A DNA stretch of 18,350 bases from CAG-307 sp964524125 (lineage in GTDB: Bacteria > Bacillota_I > Bacilli_A > Acholeplasmatales > Anaeroplasmataceae). The DNA is taken from positions 1 through 18,350 of the forward strand of contig CAZGBY010000033.1 of assembly GCA_964524125.1 (NCBI GenBank), given 5' to 3'. Of the stretch, positions 7,558 through 14,554 are shown piece by piece. Every line of letters starts with the position of its first letter. Position 1 is the first letter of the stretch. Under the pieces are notes generated by a model. The model was not told the DNA's origin and did not search any database. It saw only the letters and a program-made list of their open reading frames with translations. A program made the position numbers and the translations under genes.

Positions 7558-9498
7558 ATGAAACATAGAAGAATAATAACATATATTGGTTTAATAATAG
7601 TCTCTTTTATTATTATATCGATAAGTGGGGCAAATGCTAAATTTACATATAATAGTGCAAAAGATTTGGTATCTAATAATCAGGATAATCTAAAACCATC
7701 TTTTAATATGAATTATGATGGCGATGATGTAGATGAAGATGGAAAAATTCTTTTAGATATAACTTTTAATGATAGGGCTTATCCATATAAAGAAGGCAAA
7801 TCTTATTCTATTTATATTTCATCACAATTGCCAGAAGATGTAACCGTTTCATATAGTGGTAATTTTCAATCTGAAATTGGTACTTATATCGTTACAGCTA
7901 CATTTTCAGGAAATAGAGATGTTTATTTACTACCTGAATCAATTAGTGCTAGATTAACTATTTATGATCAATCCGAATATGAATATGAAATTATTGATAA
8001 TTCATATGTTAATATTATAAAATATAATGGAATAAAATTGAAAGATTTAGTTGTACCATCCACTTTTTATATTGAAGAAGATAATAAAACTATTGAATAT
8101 GATGTAAAAACTATTAGTGAAAAAACATTTATTAATCATACAGAACTTAATAGTATTATAATACCAAGCAATGTAGAACAAATGGGTCGTGGGATTCTAT
8201 CTGGTTGTAATAATTTAAATGAAATATCTATTCCGTTTATAGGACAAACTCAAGATGAAAATACTAATTTATGTTATTTATTTGGAGGTTATAACTATCG
8301 AGAACCAAAAGAAGTTCCTAGTACTTTAACAAGTCTAAAATTGACAAATTGTGAATATATTAAAGAAGGGGCAATATATGGAATTGGTATAACATCAATC
8401 ACTTTATCAAATAATATAAACTATATTGAAAATGATTCATTTCAAGGTTCTAATATTAAAAATGTATATTTTAATGGTAAAATAGAAGATTGGTGTAATA
8501 TTGATTTTAAAACTGCTAAGGCTAATCCTATGTATGGTGGTAACGCTACATTCTATTTAGCTAAAAATAAATATGAATATTATGGCTATAAAGAAATTAC
8601 TGATTTAGAAATTCCTGAAGGTGTTACAAAACTAAATAACACATTCGTTAACTTTACATCACTTAAAAATGTTGTAGTACCAAATTCTGTAGAATCTATA
8701 AGTGATTCAACATTTACAGGTTGTACATCACTTGAATCCATTACGCTTCCATTTGTTGGTGGGTCTAAAACTGAAAATACTTGGTTCGGTTATATATTTG
8801 GTCAACCATCCTATGGCACAGCAGGTGAATATATATCAAATACATTAAAAGAAGTAATTATTACTGGTGGTACAACTATATCTGATAGTTCATTTAAAAA
8901 CTGTTCGTTTATTAAGTCGATTACATTGCCAAATACTATTACATCAATTGGTGATTCTGTATTTGAAGGATGTTCTAGTTTAACTAATGTTTATATACCT
9001 TCATCAGTTAAGGAAATTGGTTTTGGTATATTTAAAGGTTGTAGTTATCTTAATACTATTACAGTTCCGTTCCTTGGGCCTACTATAGATAGTCTAGATA
9101 ATGCATACTTGGGTTATTTTTATCAGGGTTATAGTGAATGGAATCATGCCGAAACTGTAGAATCTGCTTTAAAAAATATAGTTATATTAAACGATAAAGA
9201 TATTTTAACAAGGGCTTTTTATAATTGTATATATATAGAATCAATAGTTTTTCCTACTACGATATCAAGCATAGGTGAAAAATCATTTGAAGGCTGTAGT
9301 AATCTAAAATCAATATATTATATGGGTACTCAACAACAATGGAGTAATATCACAATAGATTCTTCAAATAATACTATTTTAAATAACGTTACAATTTATT
9401 ATTACTCACCTTCAAATCCTAATCAAGATGGAAACTATTGGTATTATGATGAAAACAATAATATTAAATATTGGAACTTTAAAGAAGAAAATAATTAA
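7558..9498 (+). CDS. Secreted MBG-like plus BspA-type leucine-rich repeat protein
   Basis: The 646-residue protein begins with an uncleaved-looking basic start and hydrophobic segment (about 5-24) ending in SGANAKFTY, resembling the signal peptides processed by SipW-type peptidases. Residues about 60-145 resemble an MBG/YDG-type beta domain (AYPYKEGKSYSIY, LPEDVTVSYSGNF, IGTYIVTATFSG). From about 150 onward there are BspA/LRR_5-type repeats (for example LPNTITSIGDSVFEGCSSLT). These are interrupted three times by a related loop near YLFGGYNYRE, GYIFGQPSYG and LGYFYQGYSE, and twice by VYFNGKIEDW / IYYMGTQQQW units. The C-terminus (GNYWYYDENNNIKYWNF) is typical of such proteins. There is no LPxTG or transmembrane anchor. 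BspA-like proteins usually act in adhesion. It is preceded by GGAGGG and is the third gene of the signal peptidase operon. Confidence 0.88.
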   Translation: MKHRRIITYIGLIIVSFIIISISGANAKFTYNSAKDLVSNNQDNLKPSFNMNYDGDDVDEDGKILLDITFNDRAYPYKEGKSYSIYISSQLPEDVTVSYSGNFQSEIGTYIVTATFSGNRDVYLLPESISARLTIYDQSEYEYEIIDNSYVNIIKYNGIKLKDLVVPSTFYIEEDNKTIEYDVKTISEKTFINHTELNSIIIPSNVEQMGRGILSGCNNLNEISIPFIGQTQDENTNLCYLFGGYNYREPKEVPSTLTSLKLTNCEYIKEGAIYGIGITSITLSNNINYIENDSFQGSNIKNVYFNGKIEDWCNIDFKTAKANPMYGGNATFYLAKNKYEYYGYKEITDLEIPEGVTKLNNTFVNFTSLKNVVVPNSVESISDSTFTGCTSLESITLPFVGGSKTENTWFGYIFGQPSYGTAGEYISNTLKEVIITGGTTISDSSFKNCSFIKSITLPNTITSIGDSVFEGCSSLTNVYIPSSVKEIGFGIFKGCSYLNTITVPFLGPTIDSLDNAYLGYFYQGYSEWNHAETVESALKNIVILNDKDILTRAFYNCIYIESIVFPTTISSIGEKSFEGCSNLKSIYYMGTQQQWSNITIDSSNNTILNNVTIYYYSPSNPNQDGNYWYYDENNNIKYWNFKEENN

Positions 9499-9508
9499 AT
9501 AGCCATAG

Positions 9509-9544
9509 AAGATTGATATAAATTACTGTATCAATCTTTTTTCA
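9509..9544 (+). terminator. Intrinsic terminator after the LRR gene
   Basis: AAGATTGATA (9509-9518) and TATCAATCTT (9529-9538) form a perfect 10-bp stem with a 10-base loop, followed by a T-tract. It closes the secretion operon. Confidence 0.9.
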
Positions 9545-9584
9545 TAATATAGCTAATATCCTACTTTTTTTGACATAAAAACTA

Positions 9585-9593
9585 TGCTATAAT
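9585..9593 (+). promoter_or_regulatory. Extended -10 promoter for the thioesterase operon
   Basis: TGCTATAAT is a perfect extended -10 element (TGnTATAAT). A TTGACA at 9570-9575 is only 12 bases upstream, too close for a normal -35, so the extended -10 probably carries the activity. The leader would be only about 14 bases and consists essentially of the AAGGTGA ribosome binding site. Confidence 0.65.
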
Positions 9594-9613
9594 TATTGCC
9601 AAGGTGAAGTAAA

Positions 9614-10330
9614 ATGTTAAAATATGAAATTAAACAAAAATTAAGAACCTCAGATTATGATTCATCTAATAATATAAAAATCCATTCACTATGTGAAATA
9701 TTTCAAGATTTAGCAGGTTTCCATGCTACTATGTTAAATATGGGTTATACTGATTTGATAAAAAAAGACTTAATATGGGTACTTAGAAGTCAATATATTA
9801 AATTTAATACTGCAATACCATACGATGAAGAATTAACTTTAAGTACTTGGCCAAAAGAAAAAGGAAGAGCCGATTTTATAAGATATTATGAAGTTGAAAC
9901 TAAATCTGGAAATATAGCTGTTGAGGCTATATCTAAATGGGTTATTGTAAATTATAAAACAAGAAAATTAGAAAGAGCTTCATCAATTGATTATAATGGT
10001 ATTTTTTATAATAAATATCCATTTGAAGATATAAATAGATTAAAAATAAATATTCCGCATAATAAAGAATTTATTCATAGTGTAAAGGTATTAAATGATG
10101 ATATAGATCATAATGGTCATATGAATAACTGCGCTTATGTTAGAATAATTTATAATTATTTATCTAAAGAAGAACTAAATAATATAAAAGGATTTCATAT
10201 TGATTTCTTATCTGAATGTATGTTAAACGATACTATAGACTTATATAAATTTAAAGATGAAAATAATAATTTATATATAACTGGTTATGTACATTTAGTA
10301 CAAATATTTATTGCTAAATTGGAGGTATAA
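9614..10330 (+). CDS. Acyl-ACP thioesterase
   Basis: The 238-residue product matches the bacterial branch of the acyl-ACP thioesterase family (related to plant FatA/FatB). It is made of two hot-dog halves. The first contains FQDLAGFHATMLNMGY (30-45) and LIWVLRSQYIKF (53-64), with a STWPKEKGRADFIRYYEV segment (77-94). The second contains DIDHNGHMNNCAYV (163-176), where the Asn and His of NGHMNN occupy the positions of the catalytic residues of the family. It hydrolyses acyl-ACP to free fatty acid, so it would set fatty-acid chain release in the cytoplasm; chain-length preference cannot be read. AAGGTGA precedes the ATG. Two bases separate it from the next gene, so it is operonic with the aminopeptidase. 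Confidence 0.88.
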   Translation: MLKYEIKQKLRTSDYDSSNNIKIHSLCEIFQDLAGFHATMLNMGYTDLIKKDLIWVLRSQYIKFNTAIPYDEELTLSTWPKEKGRADFIRYYEVETKSGNIAVEAISKWVIVNYKTRKLERASSIDYNGIFYNKYPFEDINRLKINIPHNKEFIHSVKVLNDDIDHNGHMNNCAYVRIIYNYLSKEELNNIKGFHIDFLSECMLNDTIDLYKFKDENNNLYITGYVHLVQIFIAKLEV

Positions 10331-10332
10331 TC

Positions 10333-11619
10333 ATGGAAGGATTATTAAACTTTATTAAAAATTCAAAAACTCAATATCACGCTGTTAAAGAATTAAAAGA
10401 TATATTAGATAAAGCTGATTTTATTGAACTTAAAGAAGAATCTATTTATAATATTAAACCATTATCTAATTATTATATTATTAGAAATAATTCATCAATA
10501 ATGGCTTTTAAAACACCAAAAGATATCAATGATACGTCTTTGAAAATAGTAGCTAGTCACACAGATTCGCCAACTTTTAAAGTTAAACCTAATAATCAAC
10601 TTGTTCAAGATGCTTATTCATCTTTAAATATAGAAGTATATGGTGGGCCTATATATTCATCATTCTTTGACAGACCTCTATCTTTAGCAGGTAGAGTATT
10701 TATCGAAGATGATAACTTCGTCAAAGAAGAACTTTTAGATTTTGATTATGATATGCTTGTTATTCCAAATGAATGTATCCATTTTAATAGAGAAGTAAAT
10801 ACTGGCAAGAAATATAATGAACAAATAGATCTACTTCCACTTTTAGGAAATAAAGATACTAATTTAGATGATTTAATTGCTAAGAAGTTAAATGTAGATA
10901 AATCTAAAATACTATCATATGACCTACAAATATATAATCGTTATAGAGGAAGTATTATAGGATCAAATCGTGAATATTTTATGGCTCCTCAAATAGATAA
11001 TCTAGAAAGTGCGTATTTAACACTTGAAGGTTTTATCAAATCTAATAATTCAAATGATTTAAATATTTATATATCTTTTGATAATGAAGAAGTAGGATCA
11101 AAAACTAAACAAGGTGCTTCATCGGATTTCATGATAAGAAATATAAAAAGAATATTTAATGCATTGAATGCGTCTTGTGATTCTTTATCAAGAAGTATAG
11201 CTAATGGTATTTTAATATCTTGTGATAATGCCCACGCTGTTCATCCTAATGATATTGCAAAAACTGATAAATTAAATAAAGTTTATATGAATGAAGGTAT
11301 TGTAATTAAACATAATGCTAATCAGTCATATACAACAGATGGACTAACATCAGCTATACTTAAATCTATTTTTAAGAAAAACAATATTAAATATCAAGAT
11401 TTTACTAATAAATCAGATGTTAGAGGTGGTTCAACACTAGGTGCTATATCTTTATCTCAACTTACAATTCCATCTGTAGATATAGGTCTTGCACAACTTG
11501 CAATGCATTCATCTTGTGAAACTGCTGGATGTAAGGATACAGATATTTTAATTAATGGTATTGAAGCATTTTATAATACTAAAATTAGAAAAACAAATAA
11601 TGGATATGAAATTAATTAA
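10333..11619 (+). CDS. apeB: M18-family aminopeptidase
   Basis: This 428-residue cytoplasmic metallo-aminopeptidase belongs to family M18 (aspartyl aminopeptidase/ApeB-like). It is a tetrahedral, dinuclear-metal enzyme that removes N-terminal, often acidic, residues from peptides. Likely metal and catalytic residues are in VASHTDSP (His76, Asp78), PQIDNLESA (Asp222), FDNEEVGS (Glu252-Glu253), SCDNAHAVHPN (Asp298) and LAMHSSCE (His392). The RGGSTLGAIS segment (364-373) is also typical. Length is close to the family norm of about 430. GGAGGT lies just before the ATG, overlapping the end of the thioesterase gene, which indicates coupled translation. The symbol reflects common usage for bacterial M18 genes; substrate is inferred. 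Confidence 0.93.
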   Translation: MEGLLNFIKNSKTQYHAVKELKDILDKADFIELKEESIYNIKPLSNYYIIRNNSSIMAFKTPKDINDTSLKIVASHTDSPTFKVKPNNQLVQDAYSSLNIEVYGGPIYSSFFDRPLSLAGRVFIEDDNFVKEELLDFDYDMLVIPNECIHFNREVNTGKKYNEQIDLLPLLGNKDTNLDDLIAKKLNVDKSKILSYDLQIYNRYRGSIIGSNREYFMAPQIDNLESAYLTLEGFIKSNNSNDLNIYISFDNEEVGSKTKQGASSDFMIRNIKRIFNALNASCDSLSRSIANGILISCDNAHAVHPNDIAKTDKLNKVYMNEGIVIKHNANQSYTTDGLTSAILKSIFKKNNIKYQDFTNKSDVRGGSTLGAISLSQLTIPSVDIGLAQLAMHSSCETAGCKDTDILINGIEAFYNTKIRKTNNGYEIN

Positions 11620-11633
11620 AAAGGTGATTTAAT

Positions 11634-11987
11634 TTGAATAAATATATTAATTATGAAGTCGCAATGTCATATTTAGGTAATATGGATATAATATTTAAAA
11701 AAGTAGGATCTTCTTTTTTAGATAATTATAAGAATTTTAAAGAAGAAGTACTTACAAGTTTAGATAATGAATATTTAAATTATAATGATTATATGAATAG
11801 TAAATTATATTCTTTAATTCATACCTTAAAAGGTATAACATTAAATTTAGGTATGGAATTACTTTATAATGAAACTCTACCCATTTTAGCTTCTTTAAAA
11901 GAAAATATCGTTTTAAAAGAAAAAATAGCGTCAATGTTACACACATTTGACGCTTCATATAATGAACTTAAAGAAATGCTTATTTAA
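11634..11987 (+). CDS. Hpt-domain phosphotransfer protein, TTG start
   Basis: The 117-residue product appears to be a stand-alone histidine-containing phosphotransfer (Hpt) domain. The key signature is LYSLIHTLKGITLNLGM (58-74), where His63 is the predicted phosphorylation site and the Lys-Gly two residues on (Lys66, Gly67) are the usual companions. Predicted structure is all helical. Such proteins shuttle phosphate between hybrid sensor kinases and response regulators, but no kinase or regulator is in this window. The start is TTG at 11634, chosen because AAAAGGTGATTT lies at the correct distance and no ATG with a site is nearby. It is the third gene of the thioesterase operon, and its last 8 bases overlap the 3' end of the opposite-strand rqcH gene. 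Confidence 0.75.
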   Translation: MNKYINYEVAMSYLGNMDIIFKKVGSSFLDNYKNFKEEVLTSLDNEYLNYNDYMNSKLYSLIHTLKGITLNLGMELLYNETLPILASLKENIVLKEKIASMLHTFDASYNELKEMLI

Positions 11988-13605
11988 GTTCTAATTTATT
12001 AATAATATTAATATCAGGATCAATATAAATTGTTTTTTCTCCTTTAATGGATACGAAACAACCTTTATGTCCTGGTATTTTTTTTATATTTTTAGCTTTA
12101 GTATAATTTACTGCGACAGAAGAAGAATCTCTAGCTTGTGAAAAATAAGCTGCTATATTAGCACAAAGTCTAATTTCATCTTCTTGAGGTTCTTGTGATG
12201 TTTGAAGAAGTACATGACTTCCAGGTATATCTTTTGTATGAAACCACATTTCATTTGGACGAGCAAGTTTATTAGTAACTAAATCATTTTGAATATTATT
12301 TTTTCCAACAAGTACAGTATTACCTGAAGGTAAGATATATGTAGTTATTTTAGTTTTTTGAAGTTTTTCAGGTTTTTGACGTAATAACATGTATTTATTA
12401 TCAATTAACTCTTGTTGGATTTCAAGAGCGTCTTTTAAATCGCAAATTTGAATTTGAACTTTTAAAGTTTTAAAGTATTCTATTTCATTATTTACTATTT
12501 TGATTTGTTCTTCTAGATGAAATTTAGCATTTTTAGCTTTTTGATATTTTTTAAAATATAATTTAGAGTTACCCATAATGTCTAATTTTTCATCTAAAGG
12601 AATAGTAATCATTTCATTTGTATAATAATTTAATACATCAATACTTTTAGTATGTCCCTTTTGATAATTATTCGCAATTAATAATTCTCCAAATAATCTA
12701 TATTTATCTTGATTATCTGAATTATCAATATCTAATTTTAATTTAGATAATTTACTTTCTAATTTTTTAAGTTGTTTATCAATAAATGACTCAATATTAC
12801 CTGTTTTAGCTTTTATTCTTTCTTTTAAAGATTCTTCCTTGTAATAAGTATCTAATAATTTAGAAAAAGATTCGTATTCGATAGAATTTTCTTCTTTAAA
12901 GTATGTAATATCTGTTTTATTATCTTTTGTTAGACATGGTGTGTTTTCATTTATTAATTTGTATAAAGTTTGTATAGGATTTGATGTATCAAAAGCTTTT
13001 ATAGCGCATTTTAAAGATAAACCAAGTATTTTATTACATGCATCTTTTGGGCTTTCTAAATTCTTAAACTTATCTATAAATTCTTCATATGTTAAACTAA
13101 AAGGATTTACTTTGTTTAAAGTATCAGGAAATGTATATTTAGCATTTGGTAAAATAACTCTTAATTCACCTAAACCCAAATGATGAAATGATTCTAATAT
13201 TTTATCACCCTCAAGAATTATTAAATTTGAATATCTACCTAATATTTCAATAACTAATGATTTATTTTCAAAATCACCAAGTTCATTATATTTAGATGTT
13301 TTAATAATCATTACTCTATCTGTTTCATTTGTTAAAATGTCATTTATTTGAGAACCTTCAAAATATTTTCTTAAAAACATAGTAAAACTTTTAGGTTCTT
13401 TAGGGAAATCATAATTTTGTTCGGTTAAATGAACACGTGGATAATTTGCTGATAAAGAAATTAATAATTTGTAATTTTCTTTATTTCTTCTAATTGTAAA
13501 TAAAAATTCACAATTAGACGCTTCCTGAATTTTATTTATTTTACCAGTACATAAATATTTAAGTTCTTTTGCTAACTTATAAAATAAGATTCCATCTAGT
13601 GCCAT
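11980..13605 (-). CDS. rqcH: RqcH (NFACT-family ribosome quality control factor)
   Basis: The 541-residue protein is an NFACT-family member, the bacterial counterpart of Rqc2/NEMF, formerly annotated as fibronectin-binding protein (FbpA/YloA). It binds obstructed 50S subunits with peptidyl-tRNA and recruits tRNA-Ala to add C-terminal alanine tails that mark the chain for degradation. NFACT-N covers about 1-180 and includes the conserved Asp-Arg pair (Asp96-Arg97), important for tRNA recruitment in B. subtilis RqcH. A coiled-coil arm spans about 265-405. The C-terminal NFACT-R domain contains GNTVLVGKNNIQND, MWFHTKDIPGSHVLL and SSVAVNYTKAKNIKK. The start has TAGGAG upstream. Slightly short of the typical 560-570 residues, but all domains are present. 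The old adhesin annotation is probably misleading; no signal peptide is seen. Confidence 0.95.
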   Translation of the reverse strand: MALDGILFYKLAKELKYLCTGKINKIQEASNCEFLFTIRRNKENYKLLISLSANYPRVHLTEQNYDFPKEPKSFTMFLRKYFEGSQINDILTNETDRVMIIKTSKYNELGDFENKSLVIEILGRYSNLIILEGDKILESFHHLGLGELRVILPNAKYTFPDTLNKVNPFSLTYEEFIDKFKNLESPKDACNKILGLSLKCAIKAFDTSNPIQTLYKLINENTPCLTKDNKTDITYFKEENSIEYESFSKLLDTYYKEESLKERIKAKTGNIESFIDKQLKKLESKLSKLKLDIDNSDNQDKYRLFGELLIANNYQKGHTKSIDVLNYYTNEMITIPLDEKLDIMGNSKLYFKKYQKAKNAKFHLEEQIKIVNNEIEYFKTLKVQIQICDLKDALEIQQELIDNKYMLLRQKPEKLQKTKITTYILPSGNTVLVGKNNIQNDLVTNKLARPNEMWFHTKDIPGSHVLLQTSQEPQEDEIRLCANIAAYFSQARDSSSVAVNYTKAKNIKKIPGHKGCFVSIKGEKTIYIDPDINIINKLELK

Positions 13606-13623
13606 AATATCAACTCCTAAATT

Positions 13624-13632
13624 ATTATATCA
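13624..13632 (-). promoter_or_regulatory. Extended -10 promoter for rqcH
   Basis: Read on the minus strand, TGATATAAT is a perfect extended -10 (TGnTATAAT) about 20 bases before the rqcH start codon. No strong -35 is seen 17 bases upstream. It stands back to back with the promoter of the ECF gene. Confidence 0.6.
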
Positions 13633-13648
13633 TAGTTTTAAAAAAATC

Positions 13649-13676
13649 TTGTACAAAATAAAAAAAAGAGTATAAT
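13649..13676 (+). promoter_or_regulatory. Promoter of the ECF transporter gene
   Basis: TTGTAC (13649-13654) and TATAAT (13671-13676) are separated by 16 bases. Transcription would start near 13683, leaving a leader of about 42 bases before the ATG. Confidence 0.65.
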
Positions 13677-13724
13677 GAAAATGCTTATGGAACCCTTTGT
13701 GGTCTGGAAAGTGAGGAATTTAAT

Positions 13725-14366
13725 ATGAAAAGGAAAAAACAAATTGTAAGGCTTGTATTACTTGCGATATTTTGTGCAATATCAGTAGTACTTCAAGCTA
13801 TTGCGAACAATTTTAGTATTGGAGGATATCCTATTGCGCTTGCGTTAGTTCCTATTGCAATAAGTGCTATCTTATTAGGACCTTCTGGTGGGGCAATTGT
13901 TGGATTTGTGTGGGGGGCGTTTATATTACTTATAGATCCATCTTGTGCTGTGTTTTTTGAATATAGTATAATTGGTACATTAATACTTGTACTTTCTAAA
14001 GGTACTCTTGCAGGATTTGTATCTGGTATTATTTGTAAAATACTAAGAAATAAAAATATGTACTTGGCTATGGTTTTAGCTGCTATTTTATGTCCTGTTA
14101 TAAATTCTCTTACATTTAGGATTGGAGAAGTTATATTCTTTTTACCTATGTTAGGTAATAGTGCTGGAGCTATACTTATAAGTTTATTTGGTGTATCATT
14201 TGTTCTTGAAGTTGGCATTTCTGCCGTGTTATCTCCTGCTATATGTAGAATTTGTATGTTAGGTGATAAAGAACTTAATTTAGGTGTGTTTAACTATTCT
14301 AAACGAGAAAATTATATTAAAGAAGAAGATATCGATAAAGAAAATAAAACATATAAATTTGATTAG
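13725..14366 (+). CDS. ECF transporter S component, DUF3816-like, substrate unknown
   Basis: The 213-residue product is a hydrophobic membrane protein with about six predicted membrane segments. It has the opening typical of ECF S components (basic start, then LVLLAIFCAISVVLQ, GGYPIALALVPIAISAILLGPSGGAIVGFVWG). These proteins bind a vitamin or metabolite with high affinity and share an EcfA/A'/T energising module. No ATPase or T subunit lies nearby, so a group II arrangement with a shared module elsewhere is likely. The substrate cannot be read from the sequence; the pattern is close to the DUF3816/COG4684 group. The charged C-terminal tail (about 185-213) is cytoplasmic. GTGAGGA provides the ribosome binding site. 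The stop is TAG, and a terminator follows. Family confidence is good; a vitamin role is inferred. Confidence 0.82.
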   Translation: MKRKKQIVRLVLLAIFCAISVVLQAIANNFSIGGYPIALALVPIAISAILLGPSGGAIVGFVWGAFILLIDPSCAVFFEYSIIGTLILVLSKGTLAGFVSGIICKILRNKNMYLAMVLAAILCPVINSLTFRIGEVIFFLPMLGNSAGAILISLFGVSFVLEVGISAVLSPAICRICMLGDKELNLGVFNYSKRENYIKEEDIDKENKTYKFD

Positions 14367-14374
14367 AAATTATG

Positions 14375-14401
14375 GTGTTCATTAAAGTGAGCACTTTTTT
14401 A
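14375..14401 (+). terminator. Intrinsic terminator after the ECF gene
   Basis: GTGTTCA (14375-14381) and TGAGCAC (14388-14394) form a 7-bp stem with one G-U wobble and a six-base loop, followed by a seven-T run. Confidence 0.85.
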
Positions 14402-14425
14402 TTTTTAAATAAACATTATTAACGG

Positions 14426-14509
14426 TTCATTGAAAAAAATAGACGTTTTTTTTATTTATTTTAATTATCTTTTTAAATTCAACGAAAAAAATATTTATTT
14501 CTTTCGTTG
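14426..14509. promoter_or_regulatory. Operator-like half-site array upstream of the Fic gene
   Basis: CAACGAAA (14480-14487) and TTTCGTTG (14502-14509) form a perfect 8-bp inverted repeat. The second arm overlaps the -35 box of the Fic promoter. An upstream near-copy of the first site (TTCATTGAAAAAAAT at 14426-14440 against TTCAACGAAAAAAAT at 14478-14492, 13 of 15 identical) gives three related half-sites. The overlap with the -35 predicts repression. The binding protein is unknown; the Fic protein's own C-terminal winged helix is one candidate. Confidence 0.6.
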
Positions 14510-14535
14510 ACATTGATTTTTATTGCTCGTATAAT
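14507..14535 (+). promoter_or_regulatory. Strong sigma-A promoter of the Fic gene
   Basis: TTGACA (14507-14512) and TATAAT (14530-14535), both perfect, are separated by 17 bases. Transcription would start near 14542, leaving a leader of about 13 bases that contains GGTGATG. Confidence 0.85.
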
Positions 14536-14554
14536 AATATTGTGGTGATGTTAT

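Noticed and set aside
7558..9498. CRISPR array or simple DNA repeat in the LRR gene
   Set aside because: The repetition is at the protein level (LRR_5 units) with diverged DNA; there are no regular identical repeats and spacers, and no CRISPR array anywhere in the window.
12941..13183. 80-residue plus-strand frame inside rqcH
   Set aside because: It is antisense to a well-conserved domain of rqcH and has no start signal.
11980..13605. Fibronectin-binding adhesin
   Set aside because: The protein has no signal peptide or anchor and has the full NFACT layout of RqcH.
13683..13724. Known preQ1, THF or TPP riboswitch before the ECF gene
   Set aside because: The leader is only about 42 bases and shows none of the conserved sequence blocks of those classes.
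13793..14218. 141-residue minus-strand frame inside the ECF gene
   Set aside because: It is the antisense shadow of hydrophobic codons; the plus-strand protein is a recognisable S component.
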